A stretch of 8,544 nucleotides of DNA from an uncultured Prevotella sp. GTDB taxonomy: Bacteria; Bacteroidota; Bacteroidia; Bacteroidales; Bacteroidaceae. A program made the position numbers and the translations under genes. This document shows, piece after piece, positions 1-6,375 of this stretch. The DNA lies in NCBI GenBank assembly GCA_934230685.1, contig CAKQFF010000076.1, forward strand, positions 1-8,544, read 5' to 3'. The notes under the pieces are model-generated. The model was not told where the DNA came from and made no database searches. It worked only from the letters and a program-made list of their open reading frames with translations. How positions within the stretch are numbered: the first letter of the stretch is position 1; every line of letters starts with the position of its first letter.

Positions 1-69
1 CCTTAGCTCAGTTGGTAGAGCAACTGACTCTTAATCAGTGGGTCTAGGGTTCGAATCCCTAAGGGTGTA
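1..69 (+). tRNA. tRNA-Lys (anticodon CTT), 5' end cut by the window edge
   Basis: The D arm (gctc...gagc), anticodon arm, and T arm with its GTTCGAAT loop can all be folded. The anticodon stem is 23-27 paired with 35-39. Its seven-base loop at 28-34 places CTT at 30-32, which reads lysine AAG codons. The T stem is 47-51 paired with 57-61. The 3' acceptor strand 62-68 is followed by discriminator A at 69. Only the last three bases of the 5' acceptor strand are in the window, so about four bases are missing. No CCA is encoded, which is normal in Bacteroidetes. Confidence 0.95.
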
Positions 70-70
70 C

Positions 71-110
71 AAAAAATAGTGTTGGCTTAACGGTCAACAC
101 TATTTTTTTT
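71..110 (+). terminator. Rho-independent terminator after tRNA-Lys
   Basis: The bases 75-84 (aatagtgttg) pair perfectly with 95-104 (caacactatt) around a ten-base loop. The flanking A run 71-74 can extend the stem into the T run that ends at 110. It lies directly behind the tRNA and most likely ends its transcript. Confidence 0.85.
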
Positions 111-115
111 GCTTG

Positions 116-123
116 TATTTTTG
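116..123 (+). promoter_or_regulatory. Possible -7 promoter element for the lipoprotein-cdd unit
   Basis: TATTTTTG matches the Bacteroidetes -7 consensus TAnnTTTG exactly and lies 54 bases before the start codon at 178. No TTTG-like -33 element is found at the expected distance, where the tRNA terminator lies. The sequence is AT-rich, so a chance match is possible. Confidence 0.35.
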
Positions 124-177
124 CAAAAACAATATCCATAGTGCAATATTTATTATGCTTTGACGTTATAATAAATA

Positions 178-1632
178 ATGAAAAATATAATTCTTAACAT
201 ATTATTAGTAGTGGTGGGCGCAATAATGTTTTGTGCCTGCAACGATGACGACACGTTCACAACTTCGCCAGGCAATATGCTGACATTCTCAACCGATACT
301 GTGCGACTGGATACTGTATTCTCGACAGTGCCTTCGTCTACACGCTCGTTTTGGGTATACAATAAGTCGGGCGACGGGTTGAGATGTACAACCGTGCGAC
401 TTGAGGGAGGCAATCAGACTGGATTCCGTGTGAATGTGGATGGAGTTTACCTGAGTCCTGAGCAAGGCTATAAGGCAACCGATGTTGAGGTGCGCAACAA
501 GGACAGCATACGTGTGTTTGTGGAGCTGACCTCGGTAGCTGCAAATAGTGACTTGCCAAAACGTCTTGCCGACAATATTGTGTTCACGCTTGAGAGTGGG
601 CGAGAGCAGAAGGTGGCTATTGACGCTTGGACATGGGACGCACGTTTCTTGCGCAACTGTACTGTGAGTAAGGACTCCGTGATAGAGGCTGATGGCAAGC
701 CACTTGTTGTGTATGGCATGATGAAGGTGAACGAGGGTGCCACGTTGACTGTGTCGCCTGGTGTGACCATGTATTTCCATTCGAATGCAGGAATCAACGT
801 TAACGGAAGACTCTTGTGTAAGGGTACGGCAGAGAAGCCCATTGTGTTGCGTGGCGACAGACTCGACAATATGTTTGACTATCTGCCCTACGACCGTGTG
901 AGCGGACAATGGCAGGGAGTGAATATCGGCGAGACTTCGTATGGCAACGAGATTGACTTCACCGACTTGCACAGTTCTTTCACTGGGCTGCGTGTTGACT
1001 CTTCGGATGTGTCGCGACAGACTCTTGCTTTGCGCAACAGTACGATACACAACTGTCAGGGAACAGTTCTTGATATAGTAAACTCGAAAGTGACAATAGA
1101 GAATTGCCAGTTGACCAATGCTCTTGGCCATTGTCTGTCGGTGGACGGAGGAGACGTGACTGTAGACAACTGCACTATCGCCCAGTTCTATCCTTTTGAT
1201 GGAGCGCGTAGCAGTGCCCTGTATATATCCGGTGCCACTTATCCTTTGCCAAACTTCGTTTGTCGCAATACCCTTATCACTGGTTATGCCGATGATGAGC
1301 TTATGGGAGGAGTGCCTGCCAACGACAGCGAGAATGACTTCAACTATTCATTTGCCAACTGCATAATACGCATTCCTGAGGTGGACGACGAGGAGTTGGA
1401 TCATTACGAGGATGTGGTGTTTGAGGATGTCAAGGACACTGTGAGTCTTGGCAGAAAGCATTTTGTGCTTGTGGATGGCGACAACCAGCACTATGATTTC
1501 CATTTGCGCAAGGAGTCGGCTGCCATTGACAAGGCAAATGCTAAGACATCAACCAAGACCGACCGCGACGGACGAGAGCGTGACAATACTCCCGACATTG
1601 GTGCCTATGAGTATGTCAAGACAGAAGAATAA
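178..1632 (+). CDS. Surface lipoprotein with right-handed parallel beta-helix and choice-of-anchor Q type C-terminus
   Basis: The 484-residue product starts with a lipoprotein signal peptide: a hydrophobic stretch at residues 4-18 and a lipobox FCAC with the lipidated cysteine at 21. Three aspartates follow at 23-25. In Bacteroidetes, an acidic stretch just after the cysteine is part of the signal that sends lipoproteins to the outside of the outer membrane, so surface exposure is inferred. Residues about 30-155 look like a beta-sandwich. Residues about 160-400 have the short N/D/G-rich strands (for example LRNSTIHNC and VTVDNCTIAQ) of a pectate-lyase-like beta-helix. The C-terminus has AID at 449-451 and DIGAYEY at 473-479, as in choice-of-anchor Q proteins. 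No catalytic residues can be assigned. Carbohydrate binding or a structural role is possible but unproven. The cdd gene follows after 28 bases. Confidence 0.85.
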   Translation: MKNIILNILLVVVGAIMFCACNDDDTFTTSPGNMLTFSTDTVRLDTVFSTVPSSTRSFWVYNKSGDGLRCTTVRLEGGNQTGFRVNVDGVYLSPEQGYKATDVEVRNKDSIRVFVELTSVAANSDLPKRLADNIVFTLESGREQKVAIDAWTWDARFLRNCTVSKDSVIEADGKPLVVYGMMKVNEGATLTVSPGVTMYFHSNAGINVNGRLLCKGTAEKPIVLRGDRLDNMFDYLPYDRVSGQWQGVNIGETSYGNEIDFTDLHSSFTGLRVDSSDVSRQTLALRNSTIHNCQGTVLDIVNSKVTIENCQLTNALGHCLSVDGGDVTVDNCTIAQFYPFDGARSSALYISGATYPLPNFVCRNTLITGYADDELMGGVPANDSENDFNYSFANCIIRIPEVDDEELDHYEDVVFEDVKDTVSLGRKHFVLVDGDNQHYDFHLRKESAAIDKANAKTSTKTDRDGRERDNTPDIGAYEYVKTEE

Positions 1633-1660
1633 TAGTGTAAAAATATAATCTTAAGTCAAT

Positions 1661-2140
1661 ATGAAACAAATCAACCTCAACATCTGTATCACTCACTGCC
1701 AGCTTGATGAACTGTCGGCCGATGACCGCGAGCTTGTGGATAGCGCTCTCAAGGCTACCGACAACGCTTATGCAGAATACAGCCACTTCTATGTGGGAGC
1801 TGCCTTGCGTCTTGCCAACGGCAATATAGTGATAGGAGCCAACCAAGAGAATGCCGCATTTCCTTCAGGATTGTGTGCTGAGCGTACAGCAATATTTGCG
1901 GCACAAGCCAACTATCCCGACCAATACGTTACGGCTCTTGCCATTGTAGCCCGCAACGACAATGGATTGCTTGAGGAACCAGTAAGTCCGTGTGGGGCAT
2001 GCCGCCAGGTGATACTCGGCATAGAAGATAGATATAAGAAACCGATCCGCATAATGCTCTACGGTAAGCGTGGCGTGTACTGCGTGTCTTCGATAAAAGA
2101 CTTGCTGCCGTTGTCGTTTGTAGACTCAAGTATGGAATAG
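1661..2140 (+). CDS. cdd: Cytidine deaminase
   Basis: This 159-residue cytosolic enzyme of pyrimidine salvage deaminates cytidine and deoxycytidine to uridine and deoxyuridine. The zinc site of the small tetrameric deaminases is complete: CAE at residues 72-74 gives the first zinc cysteine and the proton-shuttling glutamate 74, and PCGAC at 110-114 gives cysteines 111 and 114. The nucleoside-binding segment NQEN at 61-64 and the family motif YSHFYVGAAL at 40-49 are present. It is somewhat longer than the 130-residue Bacillus type because of an N-terminal extension. The gene starts 28 bases behind the lipoprotein gene, so they are probably cotranscribed, though no functional link is apparent. 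A long hairpin follows the stop codon. Confidence 0.95.
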   Translation: MKQINLNICITHCQLDELSADDRELVDSALKATDNAYAEYSHFYVGAALRLANGNIVIGANQENAAFPSGLCAERTAIFAAQANYPDQYVTALAIVARNDNGLLEEPVSPCGACRQVILGIEDRYKKPIRIMLYGKRGVYCVSSIKDLLPLSFVDSSME

Positions 2141-2205
2141 GAGAAAATGGTAATTGCCAATTCTGTTCAATAGAATTGGCAATTGCCACTACTTTCTCAT
2201 TTTTA
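2141..2205 (+). terminator. Long hairpin, probable terminator of cdd
   Basis: The bases 2149-2164 pair with 2172-2187 around a seven-base loop, giving a 16-bp stem with one G-T pair. The flanking gagaaa (2141-2146) can pair with tttctc (2193-2198) to extend it across a bulge. A T run lies at 2200-2204, somewhat detached from the core stem. Its place right after cdd and before a new promoter supports a terminator. Confidence 0.7.
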
Positions 2206-2227
2206 CTGCATTAAATAGTTCTAATAG

Positions 2228-2259
2228 TTTCACGCTTTCCTTTTTTTTTCGTAATTTTG
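2228..2259 (+). promoter_or_regulatory. Bacteroidetes-type promoter of the mmdA unit
   Basis: TAATTTTG at 2252-2259 matches the -7 consensus TAnnTTTG exactly. TTTC at 2228-2231 matches three of four bases of the -33 element TTTG, with a 20-base spacer, which is the usual distance. Transcription would start near 2266 and leave a leader of about 38 bases before the ATG at 2304. Confidence 0.6.
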
Positions 2260-2303
2260 CACGAAATAATGCGAAGAAACAAATATATAACACATATTTA
2301 AAT

Positions 2304-3869
2304 ATGAGCAAACAAGTAGAAAAAATCAAAGAATTGGTCGCAAAGCGCGAGCAGGCACGTCTCGGCGGTGGCGAAAAGGCTATCGAGAAGCAGCACGCAC
2401 GCGGCAAATACACAGCACGTGAGCGCATCGAGATGCTTGTAGACGAAGGTTCGTTCGAGGAGTATGACATGTTCAAGAAGCACCGTTGCACTAACTTCGG
2501 CATGGACAAGAAGCACTTCTATGGCGATGGTGTTGTTGCCGGTAGCGCAACAATCAACGGCCGATTGGTATATGTATATGCTCAGGACTTCACCGTTAAC
2601 GGTGGTTCGCTCTCTGAGACTATGGCACAGAAGATTTGCAAGGTGATGGATATGGCCATGACAATGGGCGCACCTGTTATCTGCATGAACGACTCGGGTG
2701 GTGCACGTATTCAGGAGGGTATCTGCGCTCTTGCCGGCTATGGCGAGATTTTCGAGCGTAACATCCTTGCTTCGGGTGTGATTCCACAGATTTCTGCTAT
2801 CATGGGTCCGTGTGCAGGCGGTGCTGTTTACTCTCCGGCTCTTACTGACTTCATCATCATGAAGGAGCAGACTTCGTACATGTTCCTTACTGGTCCGAAG
2901 GTTGTGAAGACTGTCACTGGCGAGGATATCGATGCCGAGCACCTTGGTGGCGCTTCTGTACACGCTACAAAGAGTGGTGTCACTCATTTCGCAGCCAAGA
3001 CAGAGGAAGAGGCTATCGAGATGATTAAGAGCTTGCTCTCGTTCATCCCGAGCAACAATACTGAGGAGGCTCCGCGTGTAGAGTGCAACGATCCTATCAA
3101 CCGCATGGAGGATTCCCTCAACGAGATTATCCCTGACGACCCCAACAAGGCATACGATATGTACAAGGTCATCGGTGCCGTTACCGACAATGGCGAGTTC
3201 TTCGAGATTCAGCCTAAGTTTGCCAAGAACATCATCATCGGTTTCGCACGTTTCAATGGCCAGAGCGTTGGTATCGTAGCCAATCAGCCGGCAGCCTATG
3301 CAGGTGTACTCGACGTGAACGCAAGCCGCAAGGCAGCACGTTTCGTTCGTTTCTGCGATGCTTTCAACATTCCTATCGTGTCGCTTGTTGACGTGCCTGG
3401 ATTCCTTCCAGGTACTGGTCAGGAGTATAATGCAGTTATCCAGCACGGTGCTCAGCTTCTTTATGCTTACGGCGAGGCTACTGTACCTAAGATCACCATC
3501 ACATTGCGCAAGAGCTACGGTGGTTCACATATCGTGATGGGTTGCAAGCAGCTGCGTTCAGACCTCAACTTCGCATGGCCTTCATCAGAGATTGCCGTTA
3601 TGGGTGCCAGTGGTGCTGTTGCAATTCTTTGTGGCAAGGAAGCTAAGGCAAAGAAGGAGACAGGAGAAGACGTTAAGGCATTCCTTGCAGAGAAGGAAGA
3701 GGAGTATACCGAGAAGTTTGCCAACCCATACGAGGCTGCTTCATACGGTTATATCGACGACGTTATCGAACCGCGCAACACACGTTTCCGCATCTGTCGT
3801 GGTTTGGCTCAGCTTGCTACAAAGCGTCAGCAGTTGCCAGCCAAGAAGCATGGTTGCATGCCGATGTAA
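2304..3869 (+). CDS. mmdA: Biotin-dependent acyl-CoA carboxyltransferase, methylmalonyl-CoA decarboxylase alpha / propionyl-CoA carboxylase beta type
   Basis: The 521-residue product belongs to the crotonase-fold carboxyltransferases, which move a carboxyl group between an acyl-CoA and biotin on a carrier protein. The N-terminal domain carries DSGGARI (130-136) and GPCAGG (168-173), which form the first oxyanion hole. The C-terminal domain carries LVDVPGFLPGTGQE, YGG (405-407) and WPSSEIAVMGA (from 425), which form the second. The start at 2304 (MSKQVEKIKEL) is chosen because the family's N-terminus begins there, a promoter lies just upstream, and the in-frame ATG at 2154 would add 50 unrelated residues across the cdd hairpin. 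With the MmdE-like and biotin carrier genes downstream, a methylmalonyl-CoA decarboxylase role in the succinate-to-propionate pathway is favoured. The family alone does not exclude propionyl-CoA carboxylase. Confidence 0.93.
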   Translation: MSKQVEKIKELVAKREQARLGGGEKAIEKQHARGKYTARERIEMLVDEGSFEEYDMFKKHRCTNFGMDKKHFYGDGVVAGSATINGRLVYVYAQDFTVNGGSLSETMAQKICKVMDMAMTMGAPVICMNDSGGARIQEGICALAGYGEIFERNILASGVIPQISAIMGPCAGGAVYSPALTDFIIMKEQTSYMFLTGPKVVKTVTGEDIDAEHLGGASVHATKSGVTHFAAKTEEEAIEMIKSLLSFIPSNNTEEAPRVECNDPINRMEDSLNEIIPDDPNKAYDMYKVIGAVTDNGEFFEIQPKFAKNIIIGFARFNGQSVGIVANQPAAYAGVLDVNASRKAARFVRFCDAFNIPIVSLVDVPGFLPGTGQEYNAVIQHGAQLLYAYGEATVPKITITLRKSYGGSHIVMGCKQLRSDLNFAWPSSEIAVMGASGAVAILCGKEAKAKKETGEDVKAFLAEKEEEYTEKFANPYEAASYGYIDDVIEPRNTRFRICRGLAQLATKRQQLPAKKHGCMPM

Positions 3870-3880
3870 TAACAATGAGA

Positions 3881-3960
3881 AATGTTGAATGTTAAATGTT
3901 AAATAGCATTGGCCGACAAGACAATATTGATTTAGCATTTAACACTCAACACTTAACATT
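3881..3960. repeat. Inverted repeat built from heptanucleotide units
   Basis: The left arm (3881-3904) is a tandem of 7-base units aatgttg, aatgtta, aatgtta. The right arm (3931-3960) is a tandem of the complementary type: tttagca, tttaaca, ctcaaca, cttaaca. The two arms match as an inverted repeat at about 20 of 24 positions, and all mismatches are transitions. A 26-base spacer containing the palindrome caatattg separates them. It fills most of the gap between mmdA and the mmdE-like gene, so it is probably transcribed. It could fold in RNA and affect expression of the downstream subunits. I recall similar AT-rich heptad sequences from intergenic regions of this phylum, which I cannot verify here. 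Confidence 0.75.
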
Positions 3961-3970
3961 AATAATAATA

Positions 3971-4126
3971 ATGAAAGTGGACAAGAATATTTATGCTGCC
4001 ATTGCCATGGCTCTTTATGAGTATCAGGGCAATAATGTTCATGACAAGGAGCCGGGCTTCATTACAATCAAGCCGCGTCAGACTATGTGGAACGCAAAGT
4101 TCTTGAGTTTAACAGCAAAACCGTAA
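3971..4126 (+). CDS. MmdE-like small subunit of a biotin-dependent decarboxylase (standalone OadG/delta C-terminal segment)
   Basis: This 51-residue protein starts with an alanine-rich helix (IYAAIAMALYEYQ, residues 7-19). A short variable part follows, then a basic segment FITIKPRQ (30-37) and a terminal W-containing segment (tryptophan 40). That order resembles the C-terminal end of delta subunits (OadG/MmdD), and no transmembrane helix is present. In Veillonella parvula the epsilon subunit MmdE is a protein of similar size that resembles the end of the delta subunit and stabilises the complex. By analogy this protein probably tethers the carboxyltransferase and carrier. The ATG at 3971 is chosen because the upstream in-frame ATG at 3896 would read through the inverted repeat. 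The biotin carrier gene starts 10 bases after the stop codon. Its position between alpha and carrier genes supports a real gene despite its size. Confidence 0.75.
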   Translation: MKVDKNIYAAIAMALYEYQGNNVHDKEPGFITIKPRQTMWNAKFLSLTAKP

Positions 4127-4136
4127 TTACAAAGAA

Positions 4137-4562
4137 ATGAAGGAATTTAAATATACAATCGACGGACAGGAATACAAGGTCCAGATTGAGGATGTTGAGG
4201 GCAATATCGCCAGTGTAAACGTAAACGGCGAGGCTTTCAAGGTCGAGATGGAGCAGGAGGCAGAACCTGAGAAGAAGAAGGTTGTGCTTGGTCAGCCTGC
4301 AGCAGCTGCTGAGGAAGGTGAGACAACAAGCGCTGCCAATGTGAATACTGCCAATGCCGTTAAGGCTCCGCTGCCTGGTGTAGTGACCGAGATTAAGGTT
4401 GCTGTAGGCGACGAGGTGAAGGCTGGCGACACTGTGCTTGTGCTTGAGGCTATGAAGATGGCCAACAACATCGAGGCTGAGAAGGATGGCAAGGTCACAG
4501 CTATCTGCGTAAAGCAGGGCGAGAGCGTGCTTGAGGACTCTCCGCTTGTTGTTATCGAATAA
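4137..4562 (+). CDS. mmdC: Biotin carboxyl carrier protein (gamma subunit of methylmalonyl-CoA decarboxylase or related complex)
   Basis: The 141-residue protein ends in a complete biotinyl/lipoyl domain (about residues 75-141). The biotinylation motif EAMKM is at 104-108, so lysine 107 is the biotin attachment site. The preceding PLPGVV (78-83) and the following NNIEAEKDGKV are typical of carriers. The N-terminal part (1-40) is a small beta-rich domain of the type that docks with the partner enzyme. A linker rich in Ala, Glu and Thr (about 41-74) gives the biotin arm its mobility. It lies 10 bases behind the mmdE-like gene and just before a strong terminator. A carrier for propionyl-CoA carboxylase or acetyl-CoA carboxylase (AccB) is the alternative, but its place behind a carboxyltransferase argues for the decarboxylase or propionyl-CoA type. 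Confidence 0.9.
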   Translation: MKEFKYTIDGQEYKVQIEDVEGNIASVNVNGEAFKVEMEQEAEPEKKKVVLGQPAAAAEEGETTSAANVNTANAVKAPLPGVVTEIKVAVGDEVKAGDTVLVLEAMKMANNIEAEKDGKVTAICVKQGESVLEDSPLVVIE

Positions 4563-4599
4563 TATTGTATAACGCTTTTTCTAAGTGTTGTATACTGAT

Positions 4600-4631
4600 A
4601 AAGGGTCGAGCGAAAACAGCTCGACCCTTTT
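4600..4631. terminator. Hairpin terminator between convergent mmdC and pqqD-like genes
   Basis: The bases 4600-4611 pair perfectly with 4619-4630 around a seven-base loop, giving a GC-rich 12-bp stem followed by TTTT on the plus strand. It lies between two convergent stop codons. Termination is best supported for the plus strand, because the T tract on the minus strand is short. Confidence 0.85.
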
Positions 4632-4636
4632 GCTAT

Positions 4637-4903
4637 TTATTCTACAATGCCAGCCTTTGTCCATTCGTTGGCAATGTTTTCAGCGTCTTTTTGTGCGATG
4701 TCTTCGGTCACGTCATATTCTGAGGTAAGCAGACGGCACAAGTCTTCTGTAGTAAAGTCCTTGCCCTCAACGTTCTTCCATAGATAAGCCGAACTCTCGT
4801 TCATGCTGATTATCTTGGTGAAGTCAATGTTCTCTTCGCCTTCGGCTACTACAATATTTTCACCGCACACGTTTCTCAGTACAAATCCATTCTTGATTCT
4901 CAT
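4637..4903 (-). CDS. PqqD family protein (RiPP leader-peptide recognition element)
   Basis: The 88-residue product fits the PqqD fold in length and motif order. It has N-terminal beta strands (GFVLRNVCGENIVVAEG, 6-22), the family signature of an acidic-hydrophobic segment followed by MNESSAYLW (34-42), a helix in LCRLLTSEYDV (55-65), and a C-terminal helix ending in KAGIVE. PqqD-like domains usually bind the leader of a precursor peptide and present it to modifying enzymes such as radical SAM proteins. None of those enzymes, and no precursor, is near. The gene is the last of the minus-strand group, 39 bases behind the S26-like peptidase gene, and ends at the shared terminator. Membership in the family is well supported by sequence, but the substrate is unknown. 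Confidence 0.85.
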   Translation of the reverse strand: MRIKNGFVLRNVCGENIVVAEGEENIDFTKIISMNESSAYLWKNVEGKDFTTEDLCRLLTSEYDVTEDIAQKDAENIANEWTKAGIVE

Positions 4904-4942
4904 AATTGTTTGGTTTTATTTCATTTTGATTTAGTTGAATAC

Positions 4943-5413
4943 TTATAGTCTCCATAGTTTGCGGTAGGCAAACAGCAGATAACGTCGGATAGGAAACAGC
5001 CGTGTCCAAATCATTGAGTATATGCGCCATTTGCGGCTTGATGTGGAGTCGAGCTTATTTCTACCCTTGCGATAGAAACCCTTGGCAAAGCCATGAATGT
5101 CTTTGCGGTGGCAATGCTCTGTGTTTAGGTTGCCATCGCCACGAAGTGTTATGTTGTCGCCGTTGATTTTGATTATACGGTGAAGGGCATAGCGTTTTGG
5201 GGCAATCTCTGCAAGCACCACATCACCAACTGATATGTTGGAGACCTTTGTCAGTAGAGCCTTGTCGCGTCGGTCTTCAAGGAAAGGACGCATACTGTAG
5301 CCTCTCAGTCCGATAGTCATGCTGTGGCCTTGGTTGAGCATTTTGATTATTTCAGGAATGATGAGTTCGTTGGCAAACTCTTTCTTTATCACTTCCTTGT
5401 TGTTGAATGTCAT
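4943..5413 (-). CDS. S24/S26 family peptidase, signal-peptidase-like
   Basis: The 156-residue product has the core of the signal peptidase / LexA serine peptidases. GYSMRP (38-43) carries the likely nucleophile serine 40, GDVVLAE (63-69) follows, then YALHRII (75-81) with histidine 78 and RGDGN (91-95). A histidine where LepB has lysine is typical of the S26B (SipW/archaeal/ER) branch, so a Ser-His pair is inferred. No N-terminal transmembrane anchor is present. The last 29 residues (128-156) are rich in aromatic and basic residues and might associate with the membrane. The start at 5413 gives the family-like N-terminus and a 4-base ATGA overlap with the preceding kinase-like gene, pointing to translational coupling. 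An upstream in-frame ATG at 5590 would lie deep inside that gene. The context suggests peptide processing; the substrate is unknown. Confidence 0.85.
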   Translation of the reverse strand: MTFNNKEVIKKEFANELIIPEIIKMLNQGHSMTIGLRGYSMRPFLEDRRDKALLTKVSNISVGDVVLAEIAPKRYALHRIIKINGDNITLRGDGNLNTEHCHRKDIHGFAKGFYRKGRNKLDSTSSRKWRIYSMIWTRLFPIRRYLLFAYRKLWRL

Positions 5414-6375
5414 TGATCTATAGCTTTTGTTGTTGTTGGGTTGATGCTGATGGCCTTGTGGCAAACTCTTGCAGCCTCCTCGTCGGGCAGACAATACAGA
5501 ATGTTCACCGAAGGAATGGCTTCGATAAGGCTTATCACAGTGTTGTAGGTGTTGCCGTAAATGGTCTTGTCCCATTTCATCGACGAGCAAGCGGGCAGGA
5601 TAATGGTGAAGGCAATGGTTGGTCTTACTCTCTCCACCCGGTTCTCCTTGGCACGTTCAATCTTGGTTATAGCTCCGAGCGGAGCCTTGATGTTGCGATA
5701 GCAAGGAGTCTTTCCGCTCCATGGACTGCCATAGATAAAGGCTTTGCCGTCTATTACGCGCACTATGGGATTGTCGTCGTTCATGAGGTCGCAACCTTCG
5801 ATATGTTGCATCCACAATGCTGTATGTGTGCTTTTGCCAGTGCCGCTCTTTGCTGTGAAAGCATAGCCATAGCCATTGTTGCGCACAGTGGAGGCATGTA
5901 TAAGCAATGTCTTGAAGAAACTTCCGCGGAAAGCATAGAGCATCATCAGGGCATTGTTAAGTCCGAACTGGCGCATGTCGTGTGTTCCGTTTAGGGCACA
6001 TTGCGCTTTGGTGAAGTTGCTGTTGGTCTGCAGCATGCAGCAACTGCGTCCGTTGATGTCATTAATGATAAACTGGTAGCCTCCGTCTGCAGTGGTGTCT
6101 ACCGAAGTCAAGCCATTGCCCGTGTCGAAAGAGTCGATGTGCTTGCGTCGGGATTTTTCAATGGGTGTGATATTGTCGTCAACCAAAAGTGTGAACAATT
6201 CGCAACGGTCTGTCAAGCATTTCCCACCATTATTATATATAAGACAACCGTCATTGTCCTCTTTCACATGGAAAGGTTCGAATGACGGCAGCAAACTGAT
6301 ATCGTTTTGTCCATCTTGGGCAAACTCGACGTTCAGCAGATGTTCTGCTATGCAGAAAGTGTATCTTTTATCCAT
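5410..6375 (-). CDS. HPr kinase-like P-loop protein
   Basis: The 321-residue product has an unassigned N-terminal half (1-150) and a C-terminal half resembling the catalytic domain of HPr kinase/phosphorylase. LIHAST (158-163) gives the conserved histidine 160. The Walker A motif AKSGTGKST is at 175-183 with lysine 181, and LMNDDNP (197-203) carries the acidic pair 200-201 in the place of the LVADD motif. GSPWSGK follows near 217. The P-loop ends in ST rather than the SE of true HPr kinases, and the classical C-terminal HPr kinase signature is not seen. It is therefore not expected to be the carbon-regulation enzyme. HPr-kinase homologues phosphorylate peptides in some lasso-peptide clusters (paeninodin type). 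Its start codon directly abuts the stop of the secreted-protein gene, and its end overlaps the peptidase gene by four bases. Confidence 0.85.
   Translation of the reverse strand: MDKRYTFCIAEHLLNVEFAQDGQNDISLLPSFEPFHVKEDNDGCLIYNNGGKCLTDRCELFTLLVDDNITPIEKSRRKHIDSFDTGNGLTSVDTTADGGYQFIINDINGRSCCMLQTNSNFTKAQCALNGTHDMRQFGLNNALMMLYAFRGSFFKTLLIHASTVRNNGYGYAFTAKSGTGKSTHTALWMQHIEGCDLMNDDNPIVRVIDGKAFIYGSPWSGKTPCYRNIKAPLGAITKIERAKENRVERVRPTIAFTIILPACSSMKWDKTIYGNTYNTVISLIEAIPSVNILYCLPDEEAARVCHKAISINPTTTKAIDQ

Noticed and set aside
289..1131. Open frame of 280 codons on the minus strand opposite the lipoprotein gene
   Set aside because: The plus strand has the signal peptide, beta-helix and C-terminal motif. 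The opposite frame has no recognisable domain and no promoter.
2154..2303. Upstream in-frame ATG extension of mmdA
   Set aside because: The extra 50 residues run through the cdd hairpin and over the mmdA promoter, and they do not resemble the family N-terminus.
2298..3446. Long open frame of 382 codons on the minus strand opposite mmdA
   Set aside because: It lies wholly against a strongly conserved carboxyltransferase gene, has no family motifs and a composition rich in Cys, His, Arg and Leu. It is a mirror of the codon bias of mmdA.
3881..3960. Possible CRISPR-like or direct-repeat array
   Set aside because: The units are only seven bases long without unique spacers, and the two halves are inverted. 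There are no cas genes.
5414..5590. Upstream in-frame extension of the S26-like peptidase
   Set aside because: It overlaps the kinase-like gene by 177 bases. The ATG at 5413 gives the usual 4-base coupling and a better N-terminus.
5407..5994. Open frame on the plus strand opposite the kinase-like gene
   Set aside because: The minus strand carries clear P-loop and DD motifs. The plus frame has Ala, Val and Cys rich sequence without a domain.
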